From contig NZ_CP090066.1 of assembly GCF_021391535.1 (NCBI RefSeq), forward strand, positions 447,501 to 511,500: 64,000 nt of DNA, read 5' to 3'. The notes beneath the pieces are model-generated. The model was given only the letters and a program-made list of their open reading frames with translations. It did not search any database and was not told the DNA's origin. This stretch comes from Aurantimonas sp. HBX-1 (GTDB taxonomy: Bacteria; Pseudomonadota; Alphaproteobacteria; Rhizobiales; Rhizobiaceae). A program made the translations under genes and the position numbers. Positions 26,998 through 35,576 of the stretch are shown piece after piece (position 1 is the first letter of the stretch; each line of letters opens with the position of its first letter).

Positions 26998-28278
26998 CTA
27001 GCGATAGAGCAAGGTCGGCAGCCACATGGTCACTGCCGGAATGAAGGTGACGAGCCCCAGCACGAAGAACAGCGGCACCAGGAAGGGCAGGGTGGCGCGC
27101 ATGCAGCGCTCGAACGGGATGCCGGAGACGCGCGACAGCACGTAGAGCACCATGCCGATCGGCGGCGTCAGCAGCCCGATCATCAGGTTGAGCACCATGA
27201 TCACCCCGAAATGCACCGGATCGACGCCCATCTTGACGGCGATCGGCAGGAGCACCGGCGTCAGGATGGTGATCGCCGCGACCGTCTCCATGAAGCAGCC
27301 GACCACCAGCAGGATGAGGTTGATCAGCAGCAGCACGATGATCGGGTTTTCCGAGACGGTCAGGATCAGCGACGCGAAATGCTCGGGGGCGCGGTTGGAG
27401 GTGAGGATCCAGGCGAAGATCGAGGCGGCGGCGACGATGAACAGCACCACCGCCGTCGTCTCGATCGTGTCGAAGGAGACCCGCAGGAAGCGTTTCAGCG
27501 ACAGGCTGCGATAAACGAAGAGGCCGAGGATCAGCGCCCAGGCGCAGGCGGCGATCGCCGCCTCCGTGGGGGTGAAGGCACCGGAGAGGATGCCGCCGAC
27601 GATGATCACCGGCGTCATCAGCGACAGGAAGGCGCGCTTGAAGGTGACGCCGAGGATCGACAGGCGGAAGGGCTGGTCCACCGGGTAGCCTCGGATGCGT
27701 GCATAGACGGCGATCATCACCATCAGGGCGACCGCCATCAGGAGACCCGGGATGAAGCCGGCGGCAAAGAGCTGGCCGATCGAGGCGCCGGCGACGACGC
27801 CGTAGATCACCATCGGCAGAGACGGCGGAATGATCGGCCCGATCGTCGAGGAGGCGGCGGTGATGCCGACGGCGAAATCCGGCTCGTAGTTGGCGTCGCG
27901 CATCGCCTTGATCTCGATGGCGCCGAGACCGCCGGCATCGGCGACGGCAGCGCCCGACATGCCGGCGAAGATCACCGACGCGCCGACATTGACGTGGCCG
28001 AGGCCGCCGCGCATCCAGCCGAAGATCGCCTTGGCGAAATCGAAGATCCGCTCGGTGATGCCGGCGGCGTTCATCAGGTTGCCGGCGAGGATGAAGAACG
28101 GGATGGCCAGCAGCGGGAAGGAGTCGACGCCGTTGATCATGCGGTGGATGACGACGACGTCGGGCACCCGACCCTCGACCAGGATGAAGATCGCCGACGA
28201 GCCGGCGAGCGCGATCGCGACCGGCACGCCGAGGATGATCATCCCCAGAAGCAGCCCGAAGAGGAGAGTCAGGAGCAT
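26998..28278 (-). CDS. dctM: TRAP transporter large permease DctM (first system)
   Basis: This is the large membrane subunit of a tripartite ATP-independent periplasmic transporter driven by an ion gradient. The product is 426 aa with about 12 membrane segments. Family-typical stretches are VPVAIALAGSSAIF, DSFPLLAIPFFILAGNLMN, GMSGAAVADAGGLGAIEIKAM, and GLLTPPIGMVLYVLSRVSG. It ends the dctP-dctQ-dctM operon, read leftwards. Its neighbourhood of uronate catabolic genes points to a sugar acid substrate. The second TRAP system in the window has its own DctM, which is clearly divergent in sequence from this one. Confidence 0.92.
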   Translation of the reverse strand: MLLTLLFGLLLGMIILGVPVAIALAGSSAIFILVEGRVPDVVVIHRMINGVDSFPLLAIPFFILAGNLMNAAGITERIFDFAKAIFGWMRGGLGHVNVGASVIFAGMSGAAVADAGGLGAIEIKAMRDANYEPDFAVGITAASSTIGPIIPPSLPMVIYGVVAGASIGQLFAAGFIPGLLMAVALMVMIAVYARIRGYPVDQPFRLSILGVTFKRAFLSLMTPVIIVGGILSGAFTPTEAAIAACAWALILGLFVYRSLSLKRFLRVSFDTIETTAVVLFIVAAASIFAWILTSNRAPEHFASLILTVSENPIIVLLLINLILLVVGCFMETVAAITILTPVLLPIAVKMGVDPVHFGVIMVLNLMIGLLTPPIGMVLYVLSRVSGIPFERCMRATLPFLVPLFFVLGLVTFIPAVTMWLPTLLYR

Positions 28279-28360
28279 GGGGACCTGCCGTCGAGGAGCG
28301 TCGAGCGGCGGTCGCGCGAAGCGTCCACCGGTGATAGCTGCGAGCGGCGCTGCGGCCCGC

Positions 28361-28942
28361 TCAAAGACCGGTTCCCGTCAGCGCAAAGCGCTCGGGGTCG
28401 ATCAGCCGGCTGGTGCGGGTGCGCAGATGGCGAACGAGCGCCGCCAGCGCATAGAGGGTCATCAATGCGAAGCAGACCGAGACGCCCCAGTAGACGGAGG
28501 ATTTCGGCACGTCGATCGACACCATCTTCTGGTGCGTCCGCCCGGCGAGCTGGGTGCAGAACCAGGTCATCACGGCATAGAAGACCAGGGTGATCACGTC
28601 GACGGCGATCTGCGCAATGAAACGCGCCCGGCGCGACAGGTAGCTGTAGAAGAGCTCGACCGCGATGTGGCTCTCCTTGCGGGCCGCCATGATCGAGCCG
28701 ATGAACGTCACGGCGATCAGCAGGAAGCGCGCGATCTCCTCGGTCCAGCCGAGGGAATCGTTGAGCACGTAGCGCGTGAAGAATTGCAGAAAGACGACGA
28801 AGGCCAGCAGCCAGAACACCGCGAAGACGAGGCCGTCGCTCCAGCGCAGGTCGGACAGGTCGACCGGCTCGCCGGCGAGGGGGGAGGGTTCCTGCGCCCG
28901 GATGCCCGCTTCGGGCTCCGGCCGGTCGGCGCGTGATGCCAT
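28361..28942 (-). CDS. dctQ: TRAP transporter small permease DctQ (first system)
   Basis: The small membrane subunit, 193 aa with four hydrophobic segments (about 40-60, 74-94, 113-135, 150-172). Typical features are the FTRYVLNDSLGWTEEIARFLL stretch and the ESHIAVELF motif. A 31-residue hydrophilic N-terminus precedes the first helix. It is separated from dctP by a hairpin and from dctM by 82 nt. Confidence 0.88.
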   Translation of the reverse strand: MASRADRPEPEAGIRAQEPSPLAGEPVDLSDLRWSDGLVFAVFWLLAFVVFLQFFTRYVLNDSLGWTEEIARFLLIAVTFIGSIMAARKESHIAVELFYSYLSRRARFIAQIAVDVITLVFYAVMTWFCTQLAGRTHQKMVSIDVPKSSVYWGVSVCFALMTLYALAALVRHLRTRTSRLIDPERFALTGTGL

Positions 28943-28966
28943 TGTCGTCTCCGCTGCCTGCGCGAG

Positions 28967-28991
28967 CCGGGCGGCGGCAGGCGCCGCCCGG
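28967..28991 (-). promoter_or_regulatory. Intercistronic hairpin between dctP and dctQ (first TRAP)
   Basis: A perfect 10-bp stem (28967-28976 with 28982-28991) and a 5-nt loop directly follow the dctP stop. No T-run follows on the transcribed strand, so it more likely protects the upstream dctP mRNA end or attenuates partially. Confidence 0.6.
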
Positions 28992-29011
28992 GATGAAGCC
29001 TGACCGAAAGC

Positions 29012-29992
29012 CTACTTGATGGCCTGAAGACGATCGTAGGTCTCCTGGTCCCAGGTCGCGTCGGGACCGTTGTGGAGTTTCATCGTCGCTTCGCGGAACG
29101 GGCCGACGTCCACCTCGTGAACGTTGACCCCCTGCTCGCGGAACCAGGTGGCGAGCCGGGCCTCGTTCTCGCGCACCTGGGTGGTGGCGCACTCGGCCGC
29201 TTCCTTGAGGACGCCGCTCAGCGCCGTCCGGTCGGCCTCTTCCATCTGGTCCCAGGTCGGGCCGCCGACGATGGTCAGCAGCGCATCGTTGATGTGGGCG
29301 GTGAGCGAGATGTCCGACTGGACCTCGTAGAACTTCTTCGCCTCGATGGTCGGCAGCGGGTTCTCCTGCCCGTCCACCGTGCCTTGCTGCAGTGCAAGGT
29401 ATACCTCGGCGAAGGCGATGGGCGTCGGGTTGGCGTCGACGGCCTTCGGGAACATCATGTAAAGGGGTGCGTTCGGCACCCGGATCTTCATGCCCGCCAT
29501 GTCCTCCGGCTTCAGGACCGGCTTGTTCGCCGTGACGTGCCGCTGGCCGTAATAGGTGGTGGCGACGACGTGGTTGCCGGTGGCCTCGTTGTAGCCCGCG
29601 GCCAGCTCCTGGAAGAGATCGGAGTTGCGGAACTTGTCCCAGTGGTCGTAGTCGCGGAACATGTAGGGCGCTCCGCCGATCGCGATCGGGCCGTAGGCGC
29701 GACCCGCGAAAAGCTGGCCCGTATAGATGACGTCCACAGTGCCGAGGCCGAGCCCCTCGTTGATGTCGACTTCCTTGCCGAGCGACGAAGCCGGGTACAC
29801 CTCGAAGGAATAGCGATCTTCCGTCGCTGCCTTCAGCTTGTCCGACGCGGCCACCGCGCAGGTGTGGTAGGGCTCGCTGGCCTCGTAGACATGAGCCCAT
29901 TTGAGCACCGTCTCCGCTGCGGCGGATTGTGCGGACATCGCCAGCGCGGCGACGGATGCAAGCAGCACGAACTTCTGGCGCGTGTGTTTCAT
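29012..29992 (-). CDS. dctP: TRAP transporter substrate-binding protein DctP (first system)
   Basis: This is the periplasmic binding protein, 326 aa with a signal peptide (residues 1-26, ending SAAAE). The DctP family is shown by LKWAHVYEASEPYHTCAV, the RIPNxP-like KIRVPNAPLYMMFPKA with the substrate-carboxylate-binding Arg, and the block TPIAFAEVYLALQQGTVDGQENPL. The start at 29992 is supported by GGGAGGAAG, eight bases upstream. A longer frame would start at 30034 but has no signal peptide at its front. The family and the context suggest hexuronate or another sugar acid as ligand. Confidence 0.9.
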   Translation of the reverse strand: MKHTRQKFVLLASVAALAMSAQSAAAETVLKWAHVYEASEPYHTCAVAASDKLKAATEDRYSFEVYPASSLGKEVDINEGLGLGTVDVIYTGQLFAGRAYGPIAIGGAPYMFRDYDHWDKFRNSDLFQELAAGYNEATGNHVVATTYYGQRHVTANKPVLKPEDMAGMKIRVPNAPLYMMFPKAVDANPTPIAFAEVYLALQQGTVDGQENPLPTIEAKKFYEVQSDISLTAHINDALLTIVGGPTWDQMEEADRTALSGVLKEAAECATTQVRENEARLATWFREQGVNVHEVDVGPFREATMKLHNGPDATWDQETYDRLQAIK

Positions 29993-30007
29993 GATCTTCC
30001 TCCCTAA

Positions 30008-30015
30008 TGTATACA
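30008..30015. promoter_or_regulatory. Palindrome TGTATACA, candidate GntR-type operator
   Basis: A perfect 8-bp palindrome TGTATACA (extended AATGTATACACT) lies between the Shine-Dalgarno of dctP and the candidate promoter at 30030-30057. FCD-subfamily GntR regulators often bind sites of the form TTGTATACAA. The local GntR regulator is a plausible but unproven binder. Confidence 0.4.
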
Positions 30016-30029
30016 CTGTTTTTTGGGCC

Positions 30030-30057
30030 ATCATATTGGCTACGCGTCGAAGCGCAA
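30030..30057 (-). promoter_or_regulatory. Candidate promoter of the first TRAP operon
   Basis: On the minus strand TTGCGC (30057-30052) and TATGAT (30035-30030) are spaced by 16 bp. The -10 element matches the consensus at five of six positions. The palindrome at 30008-30015 would lie just inside the transcript, where a repressor could block elongation. Confidence 0.4.
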
Positions 30058-30175
30058 TGGCGCGTCGTGGTATTCTCCCTCCCGCGGTCCATGCGGGCGC
30101 AACCCTGACGCCGGATGCCAGACAATCACCCCGCTCGCCCCGCGTCGGCGATCACGACCCAGGAATTGCACGACT

Positions 30176-31690
30176 ATGACCACACCGACGGTCCGCCTCG
30201 ACCCCGCCGACAACGTCGTTACCGCGCTGCGGGCGCTGGAGGCCGGCACGACGGTCGAGACGACGCTGACACTCGGGCTGATCCCGCGGGGCCACAAGAT
30301 CGCGACGCGGCCGATCCCGGCCGGCCAGCCGGTGATGAAATACGCGCAGGTCATTGGCTACGCCGCCGAGGACATCGCGCCCGGCGCGCATGTCCACACC
30401 CACAACGTCGCGTTTCGCGGCACGGCGCACAACTACGACTTCGCCACCGACCTCAGGCCCGTCGCGATGGTGCCGGAGGCGCAGCGCGACAGCTTCATGG
30501 GCTATCGACGCGCCGACGGGCGGGTCGGCACGCGCAACACGATCGCGGTGCTGACCTCGGTGAACTGCTCGGCCACCGCCGCCCGCAAGATCGCCGAGGC
30601 GTTCGGGCCGGAGGAACTCGCGGCCTATCCGAATGTCGACGGCGTCACCGCCTATGTGCACGGCACCGGCTGCGGCATGGGCGGCGACGGCGAGGGCTTC
30701 GACGCGCTGCAGCGGGTGATGTGGGGCTATGCCCGCCATCCGAACGTCGCCGGCGTGCTGATGGTCGGACTCGGCTGCGAGGTCAACCAGATCGACTGGC
30801 TGCTCGAGGCCTACGGCATCGAGAAGGGACCGATGTTCCAGGCGATGAACATCCAGGACGTCGCCGGCCTGCGCCGGACCGTCGAGACCGGCATCAAGAA
30901 GGTCCGCGCCATGCTGCCGATCGCCAATGCGGCGACGCGCGAGCCGTGCCCGGCCTCGGAGCTGATGGTGGCGCTGCAATGCGGCGGCTCCGACGCCTGG
31001 TCGGGGATCACCGCCAACCCGGCGCTGGGCTATGCCTGCGACCTCCTGGTGGCGCAGGGCGGCACCGGGGTGTTGGCCGAGACGCCGGAGATCTACGGCG
31101 CCGAGCACCTGCTCACCCGCCGCGCCATCGACGAGAAGACCGGACAGAAGCTGGTGCGGCTGATCGAATGGTGGGAGGACTACACCGCCCGCAACAAGGG
31201 CTCGATGGACAACAATCCCTCGCCCGGCAACAAGAAGGGCGGGCTGACGACGATCCTCGAGAAGTCGCTGGGTGCCGCCGCCAAGGGCGGAACGACACCG
31301 CTCACCGGCGTCTTCCGCTACGCCGAGCCGGTCACCGCGCGCGGCTTCGTGTTCATGGATTCGCCCGGCTACGACCCGGCGTCCGTCACCGGCCAGATCG
31401 CGTCCGGCTGCAACCTCGTGGCGTTCACCACCGGCCGCGGCTCGGCCGCCGGCTTCAAGCCGGCGCCGTCGATCAAGATCGCCACCAACAGCGAGATGTA
31501 CCGGCGGATGACCGAGGACATGGACTACGACGCCGGCCGCATCGTCTCGGAAGGCCTGTCGATCGAGGCGGCCGGCCGCGACATCTACCAGATGCTGCTG
31601 CGCGTCGCCTCGGGCGAGGCGTCGAAGTCCGAGGCCCAGGGCCTCGGCGACTACGAGTTCGTGCCCTGGCAGATCGGCGCGACGATGTGA
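30176..31690 (+). CDS. uxaA: Altronate dehydratase
   Basis: UxaA dehydrates D-altronate to 2-keto-3-deoxy-D-gluconate in galacturonate breakdown. The product is 504 aa, full length. An N-terminal SAF domain (about 1-95) contains RGHKIATRPI. The large catalytic domain has VGTRNTIAVLTSVNCSAT, VHGTGCGMG, LGCEVNQ, ALQCGGSDAWSGITANP, NPSPGNKKGGLTTI, DSPGYDPASVTG and FTTGRGSAAGFKPAPSIKIA, all typical of UxaA/GarD dehydratases. The ATG at 30176 begins MTTPTVRLDP. The open frame upstream reads noise. It is divergent from the first TRAP operon and convergent with the serine hydrolase (15 nt gap). Galactarate dehydratase is a related alternative, but the uronate context favours UxaA. Confidence 0.9.
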   Translation: MTTPTVRLDPADNVVTALRALEAGTTVETTLTLGLIPRGHKIATRPIPAGQPVMKYAQVIGYAAEDIAPGAHVHTHNVAFRGTAHNYDFATDLRPVAMVPEAQRDSFMGYRRADGRVGTRNTIAVLTSVNCSATAARKIAEAFGPEELAAYPNVDGVTAYVHGTGCGMGGDGEGFDALQRVMWGYARHPNVAGVLMVGLGCEVNQIDWLLEAYGIEKGPMFQAMNIQDVAGLRRTVETGIKKVRAMLPIANAATREPCPASELMVALQCGGSDAWSGITANPALGYACDLLVAQGGTGVLAETPEIYGAEHLLTRRAIDEKTGQKLVRLIEWWEDYTARNKGSMDNNPSPGNKKGGLTTILEKSLGAAAKGGTTPLTGVFRYAEPVTARGFVFMDSPGYDPASVTGQIASGCNLVAFTTGRGSAAGFKPAPSIKIATNSEMYRRMTEDMDYDAGRIVSEGLSIEAAGRDIYQMLLRVASGEASKSEAQGLGDYEFVPWQIGATM

Positions 31691-31705
31691 GACGGGGCCG
31701 CCTGG

Positions 31706-33331
31706 TCAGTTCCGGGTGAACGTGCCGAGGCCGGTCCGGTCGTAGAATTCCAGCGTGACGCCGGTGACGCCGCCATCGCCGCTCGCCTGAAACCGCGCCG
31801 CCGATAGCGGCGCGGCATTCTCGCCGATCGGCTCGAAGGTAAACACGTCGCCATCGTAGGGCGTGAGCGAGAAGCGCTTGGGCGCATCCGCAGGCCCCAG
31901 CTTCATCGACAGCATGCCATTGTCGGCCTCGACCATGAGCGGGCCGTAATAGCTGTTGTCGTACGTGCCGGCATAGATCCCGGCGGCGCGCGGCGGCGCG
32001 GCGTCGGCGGGTGGCTCGGCATAATCGGGCCCGCCCTGCTCGGCGGCCATCGCGTGGGCGAAGAAGCCGCCGATGAAGCTCAACCAGTCGACCGTCTGCT
32101 CGCCATGCTGGGCGATGTCCATGAAGGTCGCGCCGATCGCCTCGGGCACGCCGATCGGCTCGCCGTTGGTGATGGCGGCGATGCCGAGCTCTTCGCCGGG
32201 CAGCAGCAGGATCGCCGTCGAGGTGCCGAGGGCGAAGGCACCGGAGTGGCCTAGCGTGACCCGGCCGAGATCGTCGTAGCCGACGTTCCACCCGAGACCG
32301 TAGAAGCCGGCCCGCTCCGTCGCGTCGTCGGGCAGGCGATTGGCGATATGCGGCAGATGCGTGGTCGCGAGGGCACCGGCATCGACGAGGGGCTCGCCCT
32401 CGAAGGTGCCGTCGCCCAGCTGCAGGCGCAGAAATCGGGCGAGGTCCAAGACCGAGCCGCTGGCACCGCCCGCCGGCGCCTGGGCATCCGGCATGCGGTC
32501 GTGGCGCGCTTCCCAGCGCCGATCGGCCGGATCGCCGATACGGACATGGATCCGCGCCCGGTTCGCATGACCCAGATAATCCGCGTGGCGAAAGCTCGAG
32601 CGGCCCATGCCGAGCGGCGCGAAAAGGAGTCGCTCGGCCAGATCCTCGAAAGGCTCGCCGGCAGCCTTGGCCGCCGCGACCGCGCCGGCGGTGTAGCCGT
32701 AATTGCTGTAGTGGTAGGTGGAGCGGAACGGGTCCAGCGGCTGCTGGTCGAGCCGCGACAGGATGGTCTCCCGATCGAAGCCGAGATCCTCGAGGAGATC
32801 GCCGGCCCCCGTGTTCAGCCCGGAGCGATGCGACAGCAGGTCCGCGAAGGTCGCGTTTTCGGTGACGTAGGGATCGGACAGGGCGAAGGCAGGATCGTAG
32901 CCGCGCACCGGATCGTCCCATTCGAACAGCCGGTCGCCGACGAGGCGGGCGAGGATCGTCGCGGTGATCGGCTTCGACACCGACGCGAGCAGGAACACGG
33001 TGTCGGTGTCCACAAGCTCCGGCCGCCCGACCTCGCGCAGGCCGAAGCCCTTGGCGTAGAGGATCTCGTCCCTGTAGACGACCGCGACGGCGACGCCCGG
33101 CATGCCGGTCTTGGCCATTGCGGATTCGACGACGTCGTCGAGCCGGCCGATGGCCGCATCCACCTGTTGCCGGTCGAGAAGCGGCGGTACCGGCGCGACA
33201 GGGGCGGCGAGGAGCGTTGCCGGCGAGGGCGCATCATCGGCCGTCGCCGGCGCCGGCATGAGACTAAGGATGGCGCCGAGGAGAGGCCAGAGCAGCCCCG
33301 GTGATACTGCCAGACCAGCCGACCGGATCAT
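31706..33331 (-). CDS. Beta-lactamase-family serine hydrolase (exported)
   Basis: A 541-aa penicillin-binding-protein-like serine hydrolase (Pfam Beta-lactamase family, related to class C enzymes and family VIII esterases). A signal peptide (about 1-31, ending PATADDA) directs export. The catalytic SxxK is SVSK in FLLASVSKPITATIL near residues 116-119. The YxN motif is YSNYGYTAG. A HSG motif appears in TLGHSGAFALGTS near 373. About 120 C-terminal residues after 430 form an extra domain of beta-sheet character (YAGTYDNSYYGPLMVE). It lies downstream of kdgK (106 nt) on the same strand, so it may be co-transcribed with the uronate genes. It could be an esterase acting on substituted sugars, a peptidase or a D,D-peptidase. 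The substrate is unknown. Confidence 0.78.
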   Translation of the reverse strand: MIRSAGLAVSPGLLWPLLGAILSLMPAPATADDAPSPATLLAAPVAPVPPLLDRQQVDAAIGRLDDVVESAMAKTGMPGVAVAVVYRDEILYAKGFGLREVGRPELVDTDTVFLLASVSKPITATILARLVGDRLFEWDDPVRGYDPAFALSDPYVTENATFADLLSHRSGLNTGAGDLLEDLGFDRETILSRLDQQPLDPFRSTYHYSNYGYTAGAVAAAKAAGEPFEDLAERLLFAPLGMGRSSFRHADYLGHANRARIHVRIGDPADRRWEARHDRMPDAQAPAGGASGSVLDLARFLRLQLGDGTFEGEPLVDAGALATTHLPHIANRLPDDATERAGFYGLGWNVGYDDLGRVTLGHSGAFALGTSTAILLLPGEELGIAAITNGEPIGVPEAIGATFMDIAQHGEQTVDWLSFIGGFFAHAMAAEQGGPDYAEPPADAAPPRAAGIYAGTYDNSYYGPLMVEADNGMLSMKLGPADAPKRFSLTPYDGDVFTFEPIGENAAPLSAARFQASGDGGVTGVTLEFYDRTGLGTFTRN

Positions 33332-33437
33332 CGCGGTGCTCCCTCGCGTTCGGGCCGGCGACAGGCCAGCGGCGGAAGCTTACGACAGGTCAGCCGGAAG
33401 GGGAAACCCCGCCGCCAGCGGGCAGGGTTTCGGCGGC

Positions 33438-34343
33438 TCAGCGGATCAGCGCGCCGTAGTGCCGGACGACCTCGCCGGCCAGGGCATGGCCGCGGCGCAC
33501 CGCTTCCGGCGCCGGGATGCCGGAGAGCCGCGCCGCGAGATAGCCGGCGTTGAAGCTGTCGCCGGCGCCCGTGGTGTCGACCGCGTCGGTGATCGTCGCG
33601 GGCTGGATGCGCTCCCGCCCGTCCGGCGTCGCGACCGTCGCGGGTTCCGCGCCATCCTTGACGACGACCTCACCGACGCCGCCGGCGAGGTAGCGGTCGG
33701 CGGTGGCGTCCGGCGAGGCGTCGCCGAAGGCCGCGGCCTCGTCGGGAAAGCTCGGCAGGCAGACCGTCGCGACGGACGCACCCGCGGTGATCGCCGCCCG
33801 CATCTCCGCCGGGTCGGGCCAGAGCCGCGGGCGGATGTTCGGATCGAAGGCGACGAGCTTGCCCTCTGCCTTGGCCGCACCGAGCGCCTCGATCAGCCGC
33901 TGCCGGTCGCTGGGCGGCAGGATCGCCAGGGTGATGCCGGAGAAGTAGAAGGCGTCGCCGGCGGCGAAGGCCCGGCCGAGATGCTCCGGATCGGCCGCGA
34001 GCAGCCTGGCGGCGGCACTGTCCCGCCAGTAGGAGAAGCTGCGCTCGGCGCCGGCGAGATGGATCATGTAGAGGCCCGGCATACGCTCCGGTATGCGCCG
34101 GACATGCACCGTGTCGATGCCGCCGGCCTCGAAGAAGGCCAGCATCTCGTCCGAGGTGGCGTCGGTGCCGAGCGCCGTCAGATAGGCGACGCGCCAGCCG
34201 TCGCCGAGTTCGCGGCGCAGGTACCAGGCGGTGTTGAACGTGTCGCCGGCAAAGCCGCGGCGGTAAAGCCCGTCGCCGGCGGCGGCGAGTTCCACCATGC
34301 ACTCGCCGATCGAGACGATGGTCTTCGGGCCGGCAGCGCTCAC
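33438..34343 (-). CDS. kdgK: 2-Keto-3-deoxygluconate kinase
   Basis: KdgK phosphorylates 2-keto-3-deoxy-D-gluconate to KDPG, where the uronate branches meet. The 301-aa PfkB-family (ribokinase-like) protein has the N-terminal SIGECMVELAAAGDGLYRRGFAGDTFNTAWY, with the sugar-binding glycine-rich segment. The C-terminal PfkB signature is DTTGAGDSFNAGYLAA, near residues 254-269, with the catalytic Asp in GAGD. Its start overlaps the uxuA stop by 4 bp (ATGA), so the two are translationally coupled. The KDPG aldolase (eda) is not in the window. Confidence 0.92.
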   Translation of the reverse strand: MSAAGPKTIVSIGECMVELAAAGDGLYRRGFAGDTFNTAWYLRRELGDGWRVAYLTALGTDATSDEMLAFFEAGGIDTVHVRRIPERMPGLYMIHLAGAERSFSYWRDSAAARLLAADPEHLGRAFAAGDAFYFSGITLAILPPSDRQRLIEALGAAKAEGKLVAFDPNIRPRLWPDPAEMRAAITAGASVATVCLPSFPDEAAAFGDASPDATADRYLAGGVGEVVVKDGAEPATVATPDGRERIQPATITDAVDTTGAGDSFNAGYLAARLSGIPAPEAVRRGHALAGEVVRHYGALIR

Positions 34344-35536
34344 GAGGCGGCGCCGTCGATCGCGCCGACCGCGGCGATCACGCCGCGCAGCTCGGCAAGG
34401 CCGCGGAGCCGCCCGATCAGCGGATAGCCCGGATGCGTGCCGCGGCCGACATCGGAGAGGAGTTCGTGGCCGTGGTCGGGCCGCATCGGGATCTCCCAGT
34501 CCGCGCGGCCGGCCTGCCGGCGCCGCCGCTCCTCGGCGAGCAGCACCCGGATCAGCGCCACCATGTCGTTGTCGCCGCCGAGGTGATCGGCCTCCTCGAA
34601 GGAGCCGTCCGGATCCTTGGCGACATTGCGCAGATGGGCGAAGTGGATGCGCTCGGCAAAGCGCGCGGCAATCGCCGGCACGTCGTTCGCCGAGTTGGCG
34701 CCGAGCGAGCCGGCGCAGAGCGTGAGCCCGTTGGCCGGCGTATCGACGCAGTCCAGCACGAAGCCGATGTCCTCGGCGTCGGAGACGACGCGCGGCAGGC
34801 CGAAGAGCGGCCGCGGCGGGTCGTCCGGATGCACGCAGAGCCGGATGCCGGCCTCCTCCGCCGTCGGGACCACTTCCTCGAGGAAGCGCCGGTAGTTGGC
34901 GCGGACGTCGTCACGGCTGACGCCGTCGTAGCGCTTCAGCACCTCGCGCAGGCCCGGCACGTCGTAGCGTTCGTAGGCGCCGGGCAGGCCGGCCATGATG
35001 GCGTCCAGCAGACGCTGGCGCTCGGCGTCGTCGGCGGCGTCGAACCACTCCCGGGCGCGGGCCAGCAGCTCGGGCGAGATGCCGTCCGCGGCACCCGGCC
35101 GCTCCAGCATGAAGACGTCGAAGGCGACGTATTCGTGCATGTTGAAGCGCAGGCTGGTGCCGCCGCCGGGCAGCGGCTGAGCGAGCTGCGTGCGCGTCCA
35201 GTCGAGCAGCGGCATGAAATTGTAGCAGACGATCTCGATGCCGCAGGCGGCGAGGTTGCGCAGCGACTGACGGTAGGCGTCGAAATATCGCGACAGGTCG
35301 CCATCGCCGAGCTTGATGCCCTCGTGGACCGGCAGGCTCTCGACCACCCGCCAGTGCATCCCGAGCGCCGGATCGGCCGCGATGATCGCCTGCCTGGCGC
35401 GGATCGCCTCGACGCTCCAGACCTCGCCATAGGGGATCTCGTGCAGCGCGTTGACGATCCCCTGCGCGCCGGTCTGGCGAATCTCATGAAGCTCTATCCG
35501 GTCGTGCGGACCGAACCAGCGCCACGTTTCCTGCAT
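34340..35536 (-). CDS. uxuA: Mannonate dehydratase
   Basis: UxuA dehydrates D-mannonate to 2-keto-3-deoxygluconate in glucuronate catabolism. The product is 398 aa, close to E. coli UxuA (394). The N-terminus MQETWRWFGPHDRIELHEIRQ and the blocks EIVCYNFMPLLDWTRT, LRFNMHEYVAFD, CVHPDDPPRPLFGLPR, LDCVDTPANGLTLCAGSLGA, RIHFAHLRNV and MRPDHGHELLSD are hallmark family segments carrying the metal ligands (His, Cys, His, Asp). It follows the GntR regulator by 40 nt and overlaps kdgK. Confidence 0.95.
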   Translation of the reverse strand: MQETWRWFGPHDRIELHEIRQTGAQGIVNALHEIPYGEVWSVEAIRARQAIIAADPALGMHWRVVESLPVHEGIKLGDGDLSRYFDAYRQSLRNLAACGIEIVCYNFMPLLDWTRTQLAQPLPGGGTSLRFNMHEYVAFDVFMLERPGAADGISPELLARAREWFDAADDAERQRLLDAIMAGLPGAYERYDVPGLREVLKRYDGVSRDDVRANYRRFLEEVVPTAEEAGIRLCVHPDDPPRPLFGLPRVVSDAEDIGFVLDCVDTPANGLTLCAGSLGANSANDVPAIAARFAERIHFAHLRNVAKDPDGSFEEADHLGGDNDMVALIRVLLAEERRRRQAGRADWEIPMRPDHGHELLSDVGRGTHPGYPLIGRLRGLAELRGVIAAVGAIDGAAS

Positions 35537-35576
35537 GTCTGCCCCCGTATTCCGGCCGCCCCGCCTCCGGCGATGA

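Noticed and set aside
25037..27025. A 641-codon minus-strand frame joining thiolase with upstream sequence as a fusion protein
   Set aside because: The upstream part overlaps the GST gene in another frame and is Arg-rich noise; similarity begins exactly at 26296.
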